A stretch of 64,000 nucleotides of DNA from contig JANEZZ010002704.1 in assembly GCA_026122225.1 (NCBI GenBank), positions 62,001 to 126,000 of the forward strand, read 5' to 3'. This document shows, piece by piece, positions 41,585 to 53,400 of this stretch. Positions within the stretch are counted from its first letter, which is position 1; each line of letters starts with the position of its first letter. The stretch comes from Heloderma charlesbogerti (Eukaryota > Chordata > Lepidosauria > Squamata > Helodermatidae). A program made the translations under genes and the position numbers. The notes under the pieces are model-generated. The model made no database searches. It was not told the origin of the DNA and saw only the letters and a list, made by a program, of their open reading frames with translations.

Positions 41585-42138
41585 TGTCAGGAGCGCCCTA
41601 GCTGCCTCTTGCAGTCCCCTCCAATAGCCAACTCAGAACACAGATGACGAGGATTCTTTCCAAGGCTTTATTCCTTTATTACTTTATGACTCTTTCAGAT
41701 ACTAATCACTAGCGACTAAGCAAGGAACTGCACTGGGGTAGATAGCAGAGTAGCCTAAGCTCCAGGTAAGGCCATTGGTCCCCGTTTGAAGGAGAACTAC
41801 GGGAAGACTCTGAACTTACAGGCTATGGAGAGATCCTTCCTCTTATCCTTGGGTCTTCGGGACGCGACTGTTGTTTGAGCGCCAAATGAGCAGAGCGCCT
41901 CCTTTTGGCGCCCTCCATCTGTCATCGCTCCCTACATCTGCACCAAGCGTCCAGCAAGCCCCCCTCCACTGCTCTCTCACTGCCAGGGTCACTATCTATC
42001 CCAGGAATGCTGGCAGGAGGAATCTCTGCCAGCTGCTGTGCTTGTGAGAGATGAGCAAGCTGCTCTCCCACGGACTGCTGTTCTTCCTCAGAATCAGAAC
42101 TGCTCTGGGGATCTATGGGCTCATTTTCCACCCTGACA
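41585..42138 (-). repeat. 5' LTR of the chromovirus
   Basis: Minus-strand TGTCAGGGTGGAAAATGAGC to GCTCCTGACA, with short inverted TGTCAGG/CCTGACA ends. The first 200 bp on the minus strand has an open, Glu/Ser-rich frame matching the tail of the pol frame in the other LTR. The bases just inside (TTGGTCCCCGTT) do not match a tRNA 3' end I recognise, so the primer site is unassigned. Confidence 0.92.
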
Positions 42139-42416
42139 CCTTCTCTCTGTCCCATCAGCCAGGACAGCTAGGCTAGTGAGGACGAGGGAGAGGGCCTTCT
42201 CTGTGGTGGCCCCCACTCTGTCGAACTCCGCCATGCCCCCTCTTTAATGATCTTCCGCCACGCAGTGAAAACATGGTTGTTCAGGCAGGCATTTGGGTGG
42301 GTTAGGGCATTTTTAGAAATGTGATGTTTTTAATGTAGTATTTTATTGTTTTAAATTGTTCTTGTTGTACATCACCCAGAGTGGCTGGGTGACCAGCCAG
42401 ATGGGCGATTAATAAA

Positions 42417-42436
42417 TTTAATACATACATACATAC
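42417..42436. repeat. (TACA)n at the L2 3' tail
   Basis: Five TACA-type units directly after the L2 3' UTR. Confidence 0.85.
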
Positions 42437-42499
42437 GGAAACATATGTCTCCAGTATTCACTCTGTTCCATAGGACTCTGTAGTGCTGCTCTGAGACTT

Positions 42500-42670
42500 T
42501 CTATTTATTTATTTGTTTGATTCATTCGTTCATTCATTCATTTATACCCCAACTTTTCACAGAAAAATGGGGCTCAAGGCTGCTAACAATTAAAAAAAAC
42601 CAAGATAAAAGTTAGCTTAGTTAAAACAATCATTATAAAATAGATTAAAAATACAATTTAAAACACAATG
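42500..42670 (-). mobile_element. LINE 3' UTR fragment
   Basis: ATTTATTTATTTG, (ATTC)n and ATACCCCAACTTTTCACAG followed by AAAACAAT-rich sequence resembles the inverse of the 3' UTRs seen at 12.35 kb and 25.1 kb. Coding sequence is absent. Confidence 0.45.
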
Positions 42671-43071
42671 TTTTTGTCTAGTGCTTAAAGAGCAGGACCA
42701 GGGTCAAATTAACCCTGGAGAATAATCCAACCAGAGACTCTGTATGCAGAATAATGAGATCTTCTACAATATATCAGGAGAAATACATTGCAAATTATCC
42801 TAATCACCACTTGGTGTCAGCACTGCTCTTCAAAATTAGTAATCACTGTATGGCTCTGGCTGCAAATATGGGAGAAATTGACCAGAGGTGGTGGGGAGAG
42901 AGTGGCAGTACTGTACTTCGAGTAAAGTGGCACCCGGTTTTGTCTGTCTGAAACAATCACAGAGCTGAAGATCACTCTTACCACAATGACATCAGAGCTA
43001 CAGATTCCAGAAGGATAGCCTTATGAGTCTGTTATAGCAAAGTCATCAAAGAATCCTGGGGAGCTTCGAGG

Positions 43072-43350
43072 GCATCTCTACACCAGCCTAAAATCCTGCA
43101 TTTGAAATGAGGCTTTCTGCTTCCATTTTAAATGAAGCATCACAACTGACTCCCTTTACACACACTTCCTTTCCCCCTCCCTCTCCCTGTATCTGAGTCT
43201 TCCATTATCTTTCATTGATCTCGCTCCTCTTCTCGCCACTCTTCCTCTTTTCATTGAGGAAACTCAAGTGGAACACAACAGGGTAATTTGATAGCTCATT
43301 ATCTGCGATCTATTTAAAAACGGAACAAAGGGCATTTAGTGCAGGAGATG
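43072..43350 (+). mobile_element. MITE of the CATCTCTACACCAGCC family, copy 3
   Basis: GGGCATCTCTACACCAGCC, a CT-rich tract, GGAACACAACAGGGTAATTT, then CTATTTAAAAACGGA, in the same order and orientation as 1985-2385. The right end is replaced by the SINE fragment. Confidence 0.6.
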
Positions 43351-43360
43351 GCTGGGATGA

Positions 43361-43460
43361 TCAAAGTCATCCAGTCAGCTTCATGGCCCAGTGGGGTCTA
43401 GAACCCAGATCTCCTGAGTCCCAGTTCAACACTCCAACCACTACACCACACTGACTCAGC
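43361..43460 (-). mobile_element. tRNA-derived SINE head fragment
   Basis: Minus-strand GTCAGTGTGGTGTAGTGGTT (box A) and GGGTTCTAGACCCC (box B), the same SINE as at 29924 and 57873, truncated before the tail. Confidence 0.7.
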
Positions 43461-43974
43461 TTGAATCGATTAATCTTGCTTCTGCACATGGATCTCCTTT
43501 GCTTGATGTGAGTGTGAAACTGTATTGCGCGGTATCAACTTTCCTAGGCTAGAGCCAACTTCATCAGATGTATGATCTGGGAAGCCAGTAGGTACTACTT
43601 ACACATTGGGTACAGATTTTTTTCAAAAGTTTTACATGGCAAGGCTCAAAAGCCAAGAAAACACAACTGGCAGAATTAGGTGTGTCAAGATTTTCTGTGC
43701 AAAGCACAGAAGACTGTCAACAGATAACAGCCCTCAAAGGGCTGCTCACACAGAAGAGGACAACGGCTTGGGGGACTTCCACACAAGATTTTTATTGTGC
43801 AATCGTAATGCCTCATTCACTGGGTTTCGGGGGTGGGGGGAGAGACAACATCCTCTTCCATTTGTCATGTTTTTCCACTGCTTTTTTCTTACCTGAAAAG
43901 AATCCATCAAGGAAGAAAACCATTGGATTGCTAGCGATAGGAGGGCCTGCCCGCCCACCACCACACCTGGAAGC

Positions 43975-44251
43975 ACCTTTGTTGTCAGCTGCCCCAGAGG
44001 GCAGGACTAGATCTAATGGGCTTATGTTACAGGAGGGCACATTTCGGATGAACATAACAAGAAGCCTTTTTAACGGTAAGAACAGCTCGACAACAGAAGT
44101 CATTACTGGAGGGGTTGGGGACTCTTCCTTGCTGGAGGTTTTCAAGCAAAGGCTGAGCAGCCATCTGTCGGGATGCTCTGAATTTCTTGCAGTGAGCAGA
44201 GGGGTGGACTGGATAGCCTACGAGCCCCCTTCCAGTTCTGTGATTCTATAA
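43975..44251 (+). mobile_element. CR1 LINE 3' end
   Basis: Contains the CR1-type order CAGGACTAGATCTAATGGGC, GGATGAACATAACAAGAAGC, GGAGGGGTTGGGGACTCTTC, GGTTTTCAAGCAAAGGCTG, GGACTGGATAG and the terminal GTGATTCTATAA. The ATTCTATAA end is the usual CR1 3' octamer region. 5' truncated. Confidence 0.85.
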
Positions 44252-45654
44252 CTTCAAGATCAAATCAGAATAGGTGTGGCCCAGAGGCTAAACTCAAGCA
44301 GGTTATGGAGAGGGAGGGGGCTAATATGCTGTTCACACACCCTTTAAAACTTGTGTAGGGTTGTGCACTCCAGCACAGAAGAGGGAAGCATAGCACTTCT
44401 GGGGAAACCAAAGAAAACTCTGCTCGTGGCTGTGCATCCCTGTACCTGACCTGCCAAATACTACAGGTGAGGAAAGGGAGGAGTTGTGTTGCAGGCTATC
44501 ATGAGGACCCCAGGCACTAGCTCATAGGTATCTGTCACATTCATGCTTCCACCTTCCACATGTTAATCATATCACATTAGCTATGATCCCTAGCTGCTGA
44601 CAGGAGTGAGGGAATTGCATGTTCCCAGCAAAAAAAGAATTCTGATTTGAGTGCTGACAAAAATGTGATAACTGAACTACTAGCTGGAGATGTCTGGACC
44701 TCCTTCAACAAATGTATAACACAAATGTACATTTATTGCACAACGATACCAGCTGGAAATATTTTTTAATTTCTTAAATAAAATTGCAATATTTCACTTG
44801 TGAATAGTGTTAATGCAACATGGAAAGCAGAAGAGGGCCATTTTAATACAATAGGCCTGGGGCCTCCAAAAAACAACTCCCTTGATTTTTATTGTATTTC
44901 TTTTCTTTAACTTTCTCTGGGAGGTTCGCATGCTGCAAAGTGAAGTGCTGCCCTCCAGCACCATCTTTATTTGGGTTCAAAAGAGTGGTTTTGCATTTTG
45001 GAGCTCCGACCCACCTGTCCTTAGGTTCTTGGGCAAGTTACTTTTCTTTTAGCTGCACCAGTTTGCCCTCTGGGAAATGGGTGTTTTGTGACCAGCCATG
45101 CCCACTATAGCAGCCATTTTATGAAGAGCAAGGCACCCTCATGGTAGCCATTTTGTGAGACCACCACAACACCCTCTCAAAATTCAAAATGTGCCCACCA
45201 ACCCCAAAAGGTTGGGGACCCCTGCAGTAAGCATTCTATTTGGAGTTACCACCAAGTTTGCCTAAAGCAAAATTTTAAGACAAAATTGGAAGTCCTGCTG
45301 GTTGAAGCATCCTGAATATCAAGGGAAGTTAAGGAAAAAAACAACAACAACACCCAGACTTTTAATAAGACTAGTAAAGCTTCTCAGGGGAGTTCCATTC
45401 CACACATCCCCAAATTCTAACCCATGCAGTTTTGTTCTTTGCATGACCCAAGACATACAAAAGCAGATTTGAAGTGTGAAAGACTCATCTTTTGCAAGGC
45501 AATAGGTTGGAAAGACTTTTGCAACCTGGGAGCATGAGAGCCACCGTAGTGCTAAAGCTCTTCTCTCTTTCATAATTAATGGCATGTCTGAACAGAGGAT
45601 CACTTTTGCACAAGGACCAATTAAAGACATCACTTTATTGAATGAAAATGCAAT
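44252..45654. other. Mostly unassigned; possible hAT remnant near 45100-45235
   Basis: TAGCAGCCATTTTATGAAG, GTAGCCATTTTGTGAGACC, and an ending AAAAGGTTGGGGACCCCTGC resemble the right end of hAT-Charlie-like elements (CAGGGGTCCCCAACC when inverted). The left end was not found. The rest shows nothing. Confidence 0.4.
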
Positions 45655-45658
45655 TTAG

Positions 45659-46066
45659 GGAGCAACCCTATTTGGGTCAACAGTCACCTCTGAGCCCCGG
45701 GGCGACCCCCTATCCAGTGCAAGGTGGGAGGAGTGGTGAAGGGAGGATCTCCTCCTCGCTCCCCCTGCCCGGCTTTCGTGGCTAGACAGCCAATTTCGGC
45801 TGTCTAGCCGCGGAACTTCAGAGCCTGAGAAGTGGCGGCTGGACGACACATAGGATGTATCATACTGGCATTTCTGACTTCCCCACCCCGGCACACCCCC
45901 AGGAATGCCCCACTTTCGCCGCTCCACACTCCTCTTCCGAGCATGGAGTGCAGGGCTGTTCCATGCTGCCTACGAAGCGGCATGGGAGGGGGTGGAGGTC
46001 GGTTCCTGGAAACCGACCAGTCCTATGACTGTCTACCCGCTGACTAGCGGCCATAGTATTGCGCCC
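45659..46066. mobile_element. Foldback MITE, GGGAGCAATCC family, TTAA target
   Basis: The termini GGGAGCAACCCTATTT and (inverted) GGGCGCAATACTATGG. The left flank TTTA (45655-45658) and right flank TTAA (46067-46070) fit a TTAA duplication with one change. The inner CGGAACTTC region and GGTTCCTGGAAACC inverted motifs match 23591-23965. No transposase. Confidence 0.75.
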
Positions 46067-46565
46067 TTAAAGAACGATCATCTGTCACTCTGAAGTAGTG
46101 CACAGAATGTGACAGGTGATAGGCTCTCCCAGTAATGAGGAAGAAAGAAAAACAATGGAAGATGTATCCAAGAAATGTAAAGTGTTGTGATGGTATTCAA
46201 CCAAGCAAGTATATTTTTGAACCACAGTGAAATTGCCCATTCTGTGCTTTGACTTTCTCTGTCTTCTGTTGTTCCAATTAAATACAATCTGGACAGGGCT
46301 TTACTAGACTGGACTAGGCTACTGTAATCTGTAGTACTAGTAGAGTAGCCAACTTGAGATTTTACAATAACTGGTCAGTGGCTGCAGTCGGCGGTGGGAG
46401 GAGGCGAGTAGTCAAGGAGAGAGGTGGGCTTTGACTGGTTTATGTACCTTCAGGAGCTTGCCTTCCAAGGTGTTGCAGTACCAGTGGGGGCAGATTTTTG
46501 TCATCACCATAGCAGGGGAAGAAAGGTTTAACTCCCCCTACCCATGCACTGTGGTTCTGATGACA

Positions 46566-46583
46566 CCACCACCACCACCACCA
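46566..46583. repeat. (CCA)n microsatellite
   Basis: Six CCA units directly visible. Confidence 0.85.
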
Positions 46584-46631
46584 TGTTGGCTTTTAACAAT
46601 TACAAACAAAGGAACAACCATGGTACCTTAA

Positions 46632-46764
46632 GGACGCAATCCTATGCGTGTTTAGACAGAAAAGCATCCTGCAACTCCCAGCATGCCCCAGCCAGCATGG
46701 CTGGCTGGGGAATGCTGGGAGTTGTCAGACTTCCTTTCTGTCTAAATATGCGCAGGATGCACCC
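46632..46764. mobile_element. Perfect-fold MITE of the GTTTAGACAG family
   Basis: GCGTGTTTAGACAGAAAAG pairs with CTGTCTAAATATGCGC, and CAACTCCCAGCATGCCCCAG pairs with TGGGGAATGCTGGGAGTTG, centred on CATGGCTGG. TTAA precedes it (46628-46631) and TAAG follows. A sister copy lies at 55777-55901. Confidence 0.8.
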
Positions 46765-46918
46765 TAAGTGACATATTTAGCACCCTGCCTAGTTTAGCCC
46801 TTACAGAGCCAATTTCAGGCAAAGTGGGCTATACAAACTTTAAATACACATTGCTTGAGTCAGCACTATGTTCTCTCCTTTAATGTGCTGCCTTTGTTGA
46901 TTCATTCATTCTATAGGC

Positions 46919-47256
46919 CAGGGGCGCAAAATCTTTATTAGCCAGAGGGATGGATTCAATTTTGGAGAAGGGGGGGCACATTCCAGTGGTGGGTGGAGCC
47001 AAAGGCAAAGGGGCATGGCCAAAATACCAAAAATGCTTTGCTATCAGTAACTAAGCCTTAGGGGAGGCATTTCAACTTTTTAGAAAGGGGGAGGGGGAGT
47101 ATGCAAAGGCTGGGCAACCACACAATAACTAGTGCTCAGGGGGAAGAGGATGAGACCAGTGGAAGGGGGTGTGAGCATCTGGCGAGCCCCACAGAGCCAG
47201 ATTGGAACTCCAGGTAGACCATATTTGGCCCACAGGCCTGCGGTTCAACACCTGTG
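46919..47256. mobile_element. hAT-like non-autonomous element
   Basis: Begins CAGGGGCGCAAAATC and ends GCGGTTCAACACCTG(TG), ends typical of hAT-Charlie-like elements. The flanks CTATAGGC and CTGTAGGT match at 6 of 8 with transition differences, depending on the exact boundary. Collinear with 24640-25040. Confidence 0.65.
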
Positions 47257-48139
47257 CTGTAGGTAAACAAATCTGTGGAACCACCAAACTGCTGGTCAGG
47301 CTTATGGAACCCAGTACAAACGTTTAAAAGCCCACTTCAGGCACCTCCCATATTTCTACATCTCAGATATTTTAAAAAGTCAGAACAACATGGAGAGCCC
47401 TATCCTTATTCAAGGCTAGATTCTTTTCATACTCATTCCGTCTGTCTTTGGCATGCATCCCATTGCACCTCAGCAGATAAACTCTCTTCTTGTGGGCAGC
47501 ACGGAATAAATATTAAACCATCTTCTCTCTCTCTCTCTCAAACACACACACACATTTTTTAAAAGGTCATTGGCAGCATATGGCTCCTTGACCCAGGCCA
47601 AAGTAAGATAAGAGCTTTATTGATTTCTCTTGTTGATATCAGCAGCACTCCTTTCAAGCCCTCCTGGTTCCCAGCAGAGCCTAAGGGAGCGTTCACAGCT
47701 CTCATTTTGCAAGCTGCCACTGCTATTACAAATTATGTTTCGGAGCAGCTAGAAAAACAGCTGTAGTAGCATACCACCCTTCATTCAATTATCATTATTA
47801 TTAGGATTAATTTGTACAGCACTTAAAATTTACTAAGCGCTTCATGGTAAATGAAGAACAAGCGACAAATCTCTGCCTGGAGGTTTACTATCAAAATAGA
47901 ACATGACACAAAAGAGAAGGGGAGTAGGGGAGAAAGAAAGGGAGGCTAGAACATGCAGTATTATGTCTTTATGGCTTTTGTTTTTATTTGCATTACTGTG
48001 CTGATTATGGTTTATACTGATTCCCCACCCCCACCCGCTGTTATAGTAATCATGGATTTCTGTATTGTGTGTGCAAGTCGTTTCAAGACTGCTTTTGTGG
48101 TGGGAAGTGTCACATAAATTGTAATAATAATAAGCACCG
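47257..48139. other. No feature recognised
   Basis: A CT/CA microsatellite at about 47527-47552; otherwise nothing assignable. Confidence 0.4.
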
Positions 48140-48319
48140 TGCCAAGACTTTACCTAGGGAGGTTGTGGGCTCTCCCACACTGGAGGCATTCAAGACGAGG
48201 CTGGACAGCCATCTGTCAGGGATGCTCTGACTTGGATTCCTGCATTGAGCAGGGGGTTGGACTTGATGGCCTTGTAGGCCCCTTCCAACCCTACTACTCT
48301 ATGATTCTATGATTCTATA
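48140..48319 (+). mobile_element. CR1 LINE 3' end with ATTCTATG tail
   Basis: GGGAGGTTGTGGGCTCTCCC, GGAGGCATTCAAGACGAGGC, TCTGTCAGGGATGCTCTGA, TTGGACTTGATGGCC, then repeats of ATTCTATG ending at 48319. The octamer tail is diagnostic for CR1. Confidence 0.92.
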
Positions 48320-50298
48320 AGATGCCCCATGTCATACTCTGAGCTGGGATGCACTAGTATGCCATGAGAAATAAATACATGATTAAAGGCTGCTGTGAGC
48401 CCATAGCACCTACCCATGGAGGCGGCTGCCCACTGCATCTCTGGAATGATCCATTGCTCTGGCCTCGCCCCCTTCCAATCAGCTTCTGCCACATCACCCC
48501 ACTGGGTATGATTGGATCGTTCAGTAACTCCTGAAACATTTGCCCTCTTCAGGTGTTAAGCCCAAAGAGACTGCATAAATTCATGTATGGCCCACAGGGC
48601 CACACATGCTGACCCTCCCCCCACCCACATCCCCATGTTCTCCCCCCCGCCCCCGTGCTCCAGTCGACAACCATGCTGCATTGAACAGGGTGCAAGAGGC
48701 ACAGCAGAAATAACCTGCCCTCAGAGGAGGCACGCCCAGGACACTGACTCATACAACAACAAAGGAGATGAGCTCCTCAGGTGCTTCTCACGCACACATC
48801 CTCTACATTGTAGTCCACAAGTAACACTGGGCCACACCTCCATGAAAGTGTGCCACCACAACTGCAAATTGACGGAAGCTGCTTCTATTTGGTTTTTAAT
48901 CAAATTAATGAAGAAAAACATTTAGGCAAGAAAAGCACATTTAAAAGATCAGTCATCTGAAGAAGTGTTTTGATAAGGGAATGGGAAGACGTGTGGCCAG
49001 GAAAGAGAATTCCAGGCATTGGGAACATCAAGTGAGCAGGATCTAAGCCAGCAGAAGACAGAATCCAAGCAAGGAGAGAATGAGAAGACAGAAGGGTGAG
49101 ATCTGGAGCCAGGTGAGATTAAGGGGCTGTCTTCATGAGCGATTTAGTGTGAAGTTAGAGCAGTCTGAATGCCTTCCCCGCCAGATGACCTCGTCACCAA
49201 TCTGCTGCCCACCAGCCGCTTTCCTCTTGAAAAGCCCCATTTTCTGAAACTCCTTTTACTCTGACTTTTTTTTTTTTTTTTTTACTGAAAGCAGCTCCCT
49301 GGCAGTTTTACCATAGTGTGCCATGTCCCCCCTGCATTAAATCCTGGGCGTGCCTCTGTGACCTGGCAGTGATGTGGTCGAGGGGGTGGGATGCCCTATT
49401 CCCTCCTGTCTCCCCAATGGAAGTCATTTTTCCCATTCCCATTGAGAGAATCCCCAGGAGTGCAGCAGCGACCCCTCACACTACCGCAGTAGTGGGGACA
49501 CGCAATCACCTTAGGTAGCCTGCTTTCAATCCTTAACATATTCCCACCCCCTTCTGTACATGTTTACTCAGAAGTAAGAAATAATTCTTGCTCCCCTGCA
49601 GTGAAAGGGTTAAAGGCTAACTTTAGTAACTCGCCCTAAAGTGCTCTTTCACTTCTCCAATGCTCCCTTGAATTGCTATTGCTATGGTGTGCTTCCTTGA
49701 TGTTCTGTAGTTTCTCTGTTGTTATGTAAAGTCCCTTCTCCCCTTAATCCATTTGCTTTATAGCAGTAAGGAAGGAGAAGGAGAAAGGGAGAAGTGTGTG
49801 TGTGTGGAAGAAACAGGCAAAAGTGCACACATGGGGAAAAATGGGGTGGGAGCAATAACTCCACAGCAGATTGCTGGGATGTGGCAAAATTGGAGTGCGG
49901 GGGGAGCTCTCAGGAGCCTTCAGATGCTGCAGTGGAGAACCGGGGATTTTGGTTTCTTCAGGGAAATCTGCACACACACGGAAAATTAGTTGCTCTCCAT
50001 TCATAATGTAGTAGCAGGGGGGCGCCTGGACAGGGCCAGGAAACAAGCCTCTCTCATTGTTTGAGCAGCCGCTGCCAGTTTGATGACCTTCAGTCCTATT
50101 CCCCCCACCCAGAAATATGTTCCTTTCAAGTGCTGAAAACCAGATTTTAAGAGTATGCTGCACTCGGCTTATCTTGCTTTGTGTGTCCCTGATGGACCAA
50201 AGCCGATTCCATGAAAATCCAGGTAATACTCCAACACGCTTCTCATTCCACTGTCATGAAGATTCCCCCCCACCCCCCGAAGCCAAGTGACAGATTTG
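48320..50298. other. No feature recognised; T-run at 49267-49283
   Basis: One of the longest unassigned stretches and possibly unique host DNA. Frames at 48587-48925 and 49744-50163 overlap opposite frames and lack domains. No GC-rich promoter or splice-bounded frame is convincing. Confidence 0.4.
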
Positions 50299-50460
50299 GG
50301 CTGCAATCCTATACCCACTTATGTGGGAATAAGCCCCATTAAACTCAGAGTAGACATGTATAGAATTGTACTGATAGGCTATGATCCTGTATACACTGAG
50401 AGTAAGTCCTATTGAACTCAGTGGGACTTCTGAGTAGACATGTGTAAGACTGCACTGTAA
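50299..50460. mobile_element. Two adjacent copies of the CTGAGTAGACATG foldback repeat
   Basis: Unit 1 reads GGCTGCAATCCTATACCC to GTAGACATGTATAGAATTG; unit 2 reads GGCTATGATCCTGTATACAC to GAGTAGACATGTGTAAGAC. In each, the start and the end are inverted relatives (GCAATCCTATAC against GTATAGAATTGT) and GGGACTT-type motifs pair inside. Confidence 0.65.
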
Positions 50461-51370
50461 AGGAGCTAAATCTGGAGTTCTCCCCACCTGGTTCAATTTA
50501 CTGTAGTGACATCACAGGAGCATACAGAGCAGGTATTCACAAATAGCATTTCAACGTGAGCCTTTTATTGCAAGCTTGTGATTGATCACCCACACAAGTT
50601 TGCAGGTCCTTTACGCAATGTCGCCAACCTCCAGGGTGTCTCCGTGCTTTCTGGCCTTTATCCTGTTTTTTTAAAAATCAGAGATAACACGGCAAGAAAC
50701 ATTAATCTGCTATATCAGCTGTGTGTAATTGTGCAGTTCCACTATACCACAGCACCACCTAGTGGCTGTATAATGAAATATATAGAACTTGCAGACAAAG
50801 GAAGTCCCTGAATCAAAGCACATGTCCACCTGTGTAAAGCAGCCAATCATAATCCTGCAAAGAATCCGGAAGCAAAAGCCCCAGTACAGGTGCTGGATTT
50901 TAGGCTCATGTAGAAAAGCTCAAAGTCCCATTCTGGAATAATTAATCTGGAGAAAATTTTGCCACCCTGGTCCTGTTCATTGTTCACACGTGGCCTGGAA
51001 ATCAGCACTCCAAACAGCAGGGTAGGGATAAGAGACAGAAGGCCTGGGGGACCAATCCCATCCTCAGGAGCTTGCCATTGGATTCCAAAGACATCCCCCT
51101 TATTAGTATGCATGTTAGCATAAGCCAGTGGATACCAGGAGATGCGCTCCTGTATCTGTTCCAGAGCACCTTAATCAATTGTTACATCATGTGTTCTGAG
51201 TTTGAGCCCTAGCATTGAAAACAGATGCCAGGACACCTATTAAGTCCTGAATCCCATATCAATGTATTGTTTACAACCCAGATTGGCAGGGGTTCATATC
51301 ACATCTTTGGAACACTCTCCATATGACAGTTTATCCACTTGTACCACTAGGGCTGGACCGTGGGGCCAAA
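50461..51370. other. Mostly unassigned
   Basis: GGATTTTAGGCTCATGTAGA near 50894 resembles an inverted, diverged start of the CATCTCTACACCAGCC MITE family. Nothing else is recognisable. Confidence 0.35.
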
Positions 51371-51414
51371 CACCAGGGGCCCACAGCCGGGGGGGGGTGA
51401 CCACCCAGATGATG

Positions 51415-51720
51415 AGGGCAGCAGAAGCAAACTCCATTTTCTTCCTGTAGTCATGATGGTGCTATGATTTAAGTGAGCTTAAAATGCACAACTGCACATG
51501 CTCAGAGTCGTTTTTAGATCAGGGTTGTTGTTGTTGTTCAAAGATGTCAGGAATATAGAAGCAGTTGTAAAGCATGGAACGGGGCTGGGGTAGAGAGAAG
51601 AGAAATGTTAGTTATGGATGTTTGTTTAGACGCATGGCTGTCTGAAGGGGAAGAGGGATAAATCCATTAAGTCCAGGGTCCAGAATTACCTAGCTGCACC
51701 ACTAATTCTATCACTCTGCT
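51415..51720. repeat. Dispersed repeat shared with 35.6-36.1 kb (empty-site copy)
   Basis: Collinear with 35570-36090 but without the 210 bp MITE. GAAGAGGGATAAATCCATTA corresponds to the filled site at 35818-36043. A short (TTG)n lies at 51527-51538. Confidence 0.7.
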
Positions 51721-52450
51721 GCTGTTCCAGTCATGTGGTAAGATGCAGCAAACATACACACCCAGTCACTCTTGAGTCGGGTTGCCACAGGGAGGAAATG
51801 GCACCCTTCCAGCAAATGTTCATTCATAAATGTTCATTCATCTCAGGCCACAGCAACCAAAATATACAGGCCACGCTGGAATTGTAAAGGTCATCTGCCT
51901 GGATCAGTGCTATTTTTATAACACCTTTTTTCTTTTAAAAAAACCCAATGGGTTTTGTGAAGCAGCACAGACATGACTTCTTCCACAGGCTGAAGAAGAG
52001 TAACCTTTTCAGAAAGGTGCATAGTGCTTCTGTTTCATCAGGGGAGCATGAACACATCCATTCTCTGGCCTCTGAAGATTATGTACCTTTAATGGGAAGC
52101 GGAAAAGCTGCATTCTGAACAAAGCAGCCAACCTGGAATTGCCCCCTTTTCACTTTGCCTTACTCATGCGCCTTTAGCAGCAGCATGAGATGCAGACGGT
52201 TAGCAGGTGAAGCTTTTCTCACTAGTGATCTGATCTCCATGCCAGAAAAAGCTTCACCTCCTCCCTCCCCAGCTGTGACACTCCCCCGCTCTTCAACTAG
52301 GCTTGAAAAAAGCCTGGCTTAAAGAGATAGGGCTGGGATGTATGCCACCGAGCTTTCAATATCCCAACCATGCCAAGAGGTGCAGATGTATGTTAAATTA
52401 TGTAGGAAGATAGTTATCTGTGCCCACCCTGAGCCTAGCTAGTTAATAGC
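51721..52450. other. No feature recognised
   Basis: ATCTCCATGCCAGAAAAAGC near 52240 matches the ATTGCCA...AAAGGCAC family at 7.98 kb. Otherwise nothing. Confidence 0.4.
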
Positions 52451-52521
52451 CAGGCAAATTTCAACCAATAAGGAAAACATTCCCTTCATGGGACTTGTGT
52501 AACTCAGTGAAGCCATAAGCT

Positions 52522-53400
52522 ATGCCGTGCAGGGCCACCCAAGATGGACAGGTCATGGCGGAGAGTTCTGACAAAATGTGGTCCACTGGAGAAGGAAATG
52601 GCAACCCACTCCAGTATTCTTGCCAAGAAAACCCCATGGAACGTATAACAAGGCTAAAAGAGATGACGCCGGAAGATGAGCCCCTCAGGTCGGAAGGTGT
52701 CCAATATACTACTGGGGAAGAGCAGAGGGTATTTCCAAGTAGCGCCAGAAAGAGTGAAGCGGCTGGGCCAAAGCCGAAAGGACACTCAGCTGTGGATGTG
52801 TCTGGTGGTGAAAAGAAAGTCCGATGCTGTAAAGAACAATATTGTTTAGGAACCTGGAATGTCAGATCAGTGAATCAAGGTAAGCTGGAGGTGGTCAAAC
52901 ATGAGATGGCAAGACTGAACATCGACATCTTGGGAATCAGTGAACTAAAATGGACAGGCATGGGCGAATTTAATTCAGGTGACCATCATATCTACTACTG
53001 TGGGCAAGAATCCCTTAGAAGAAATGGAGTAGCACTCATAGTCAACAAAAGGGTGGGAAAAGCAGTACTGGGGTACAATCTCAAAAATGATAGAATGATC
53101 TCAGTACGAATCCAAGGCAAACCATTCAACATCACAGTAATTTAAGTCTATGCCCCAACCACTGATGCCGAAGAAGCTGAGGTTGATCGGTTCTATGAAG
53201 ACCTTCAACACCTCCTAGAACTAACACCAAAAAAAGATGTCCTCTTCATCATAGGGGATTGGAATGCTAAAGCAGGAAGACAAGAAATCACCGGGATAAC
53301 AGGCAATCATGGCCTTGGTGTACAAAATGAAGCAGGAGAAAAGCTAATAGAGTTTTGCCAAGAGAACATGCTGATCATAGCAAACACTCTTTCCAACAGC
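52522..53400 (+). pseudogene. BovB endonuclease (APE-type) part, broken
   Basis: The open part (52522-53145) contains LGTWNVRSVNQGKLEVV, IDILGISELKWTG and GVALIVNKRVGKAV, the N-terminal half of an APE-like endonuclease that nicks target DNA. A TAA at 53143-53145 ends it. The same frame then continues with the VLFIIGDWNAKAGR catalytic motif (near 53240-53280) until a 1 bp shift near 53385. The start at 52522 is the first Met in phase; the native start is not certain. Confidence 0.9.

Larger units (their letters stand above)
39907..42143 (-). mobile_element. Internally deleted Ty3/gypsy chromovirus with 5 bp TSD
   Basis: Two LTRs of 555 and 554 bp bound an internal region of only 1118 bp. The flanks CCTGC (39907-39911) and CCTTC (42139-42143) are a 5 bp TSD with one change. 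The host L2 sequence reads across the site in the 61.6 kb copy. Protease, RT, RNase H and most of integrase are missing, so the element could only move with proteins from a complete relative. LTR differences are scattered substitutions, implying some age. Confidence 0.92.
38360..42440 (+). mobile_element. L2-type LINE, split by an LTR element
   Basis: Left part 38360-39911, right part 42139-42440. The codon order matches, in reverse, the L2 at 61.3-63.2 kb across the gap. The right part runs through AGGGCCTTCTCTGTGGTGGC and GTCGAACTCC to a 3' UTR with GATGGGCGATTAATAAATTT and a (TACA)n tail. L2 elements carry an APE-type endonuclease and RT; here only sequence from just before the RT to the 3' end remains. 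Confidence 0.88.
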
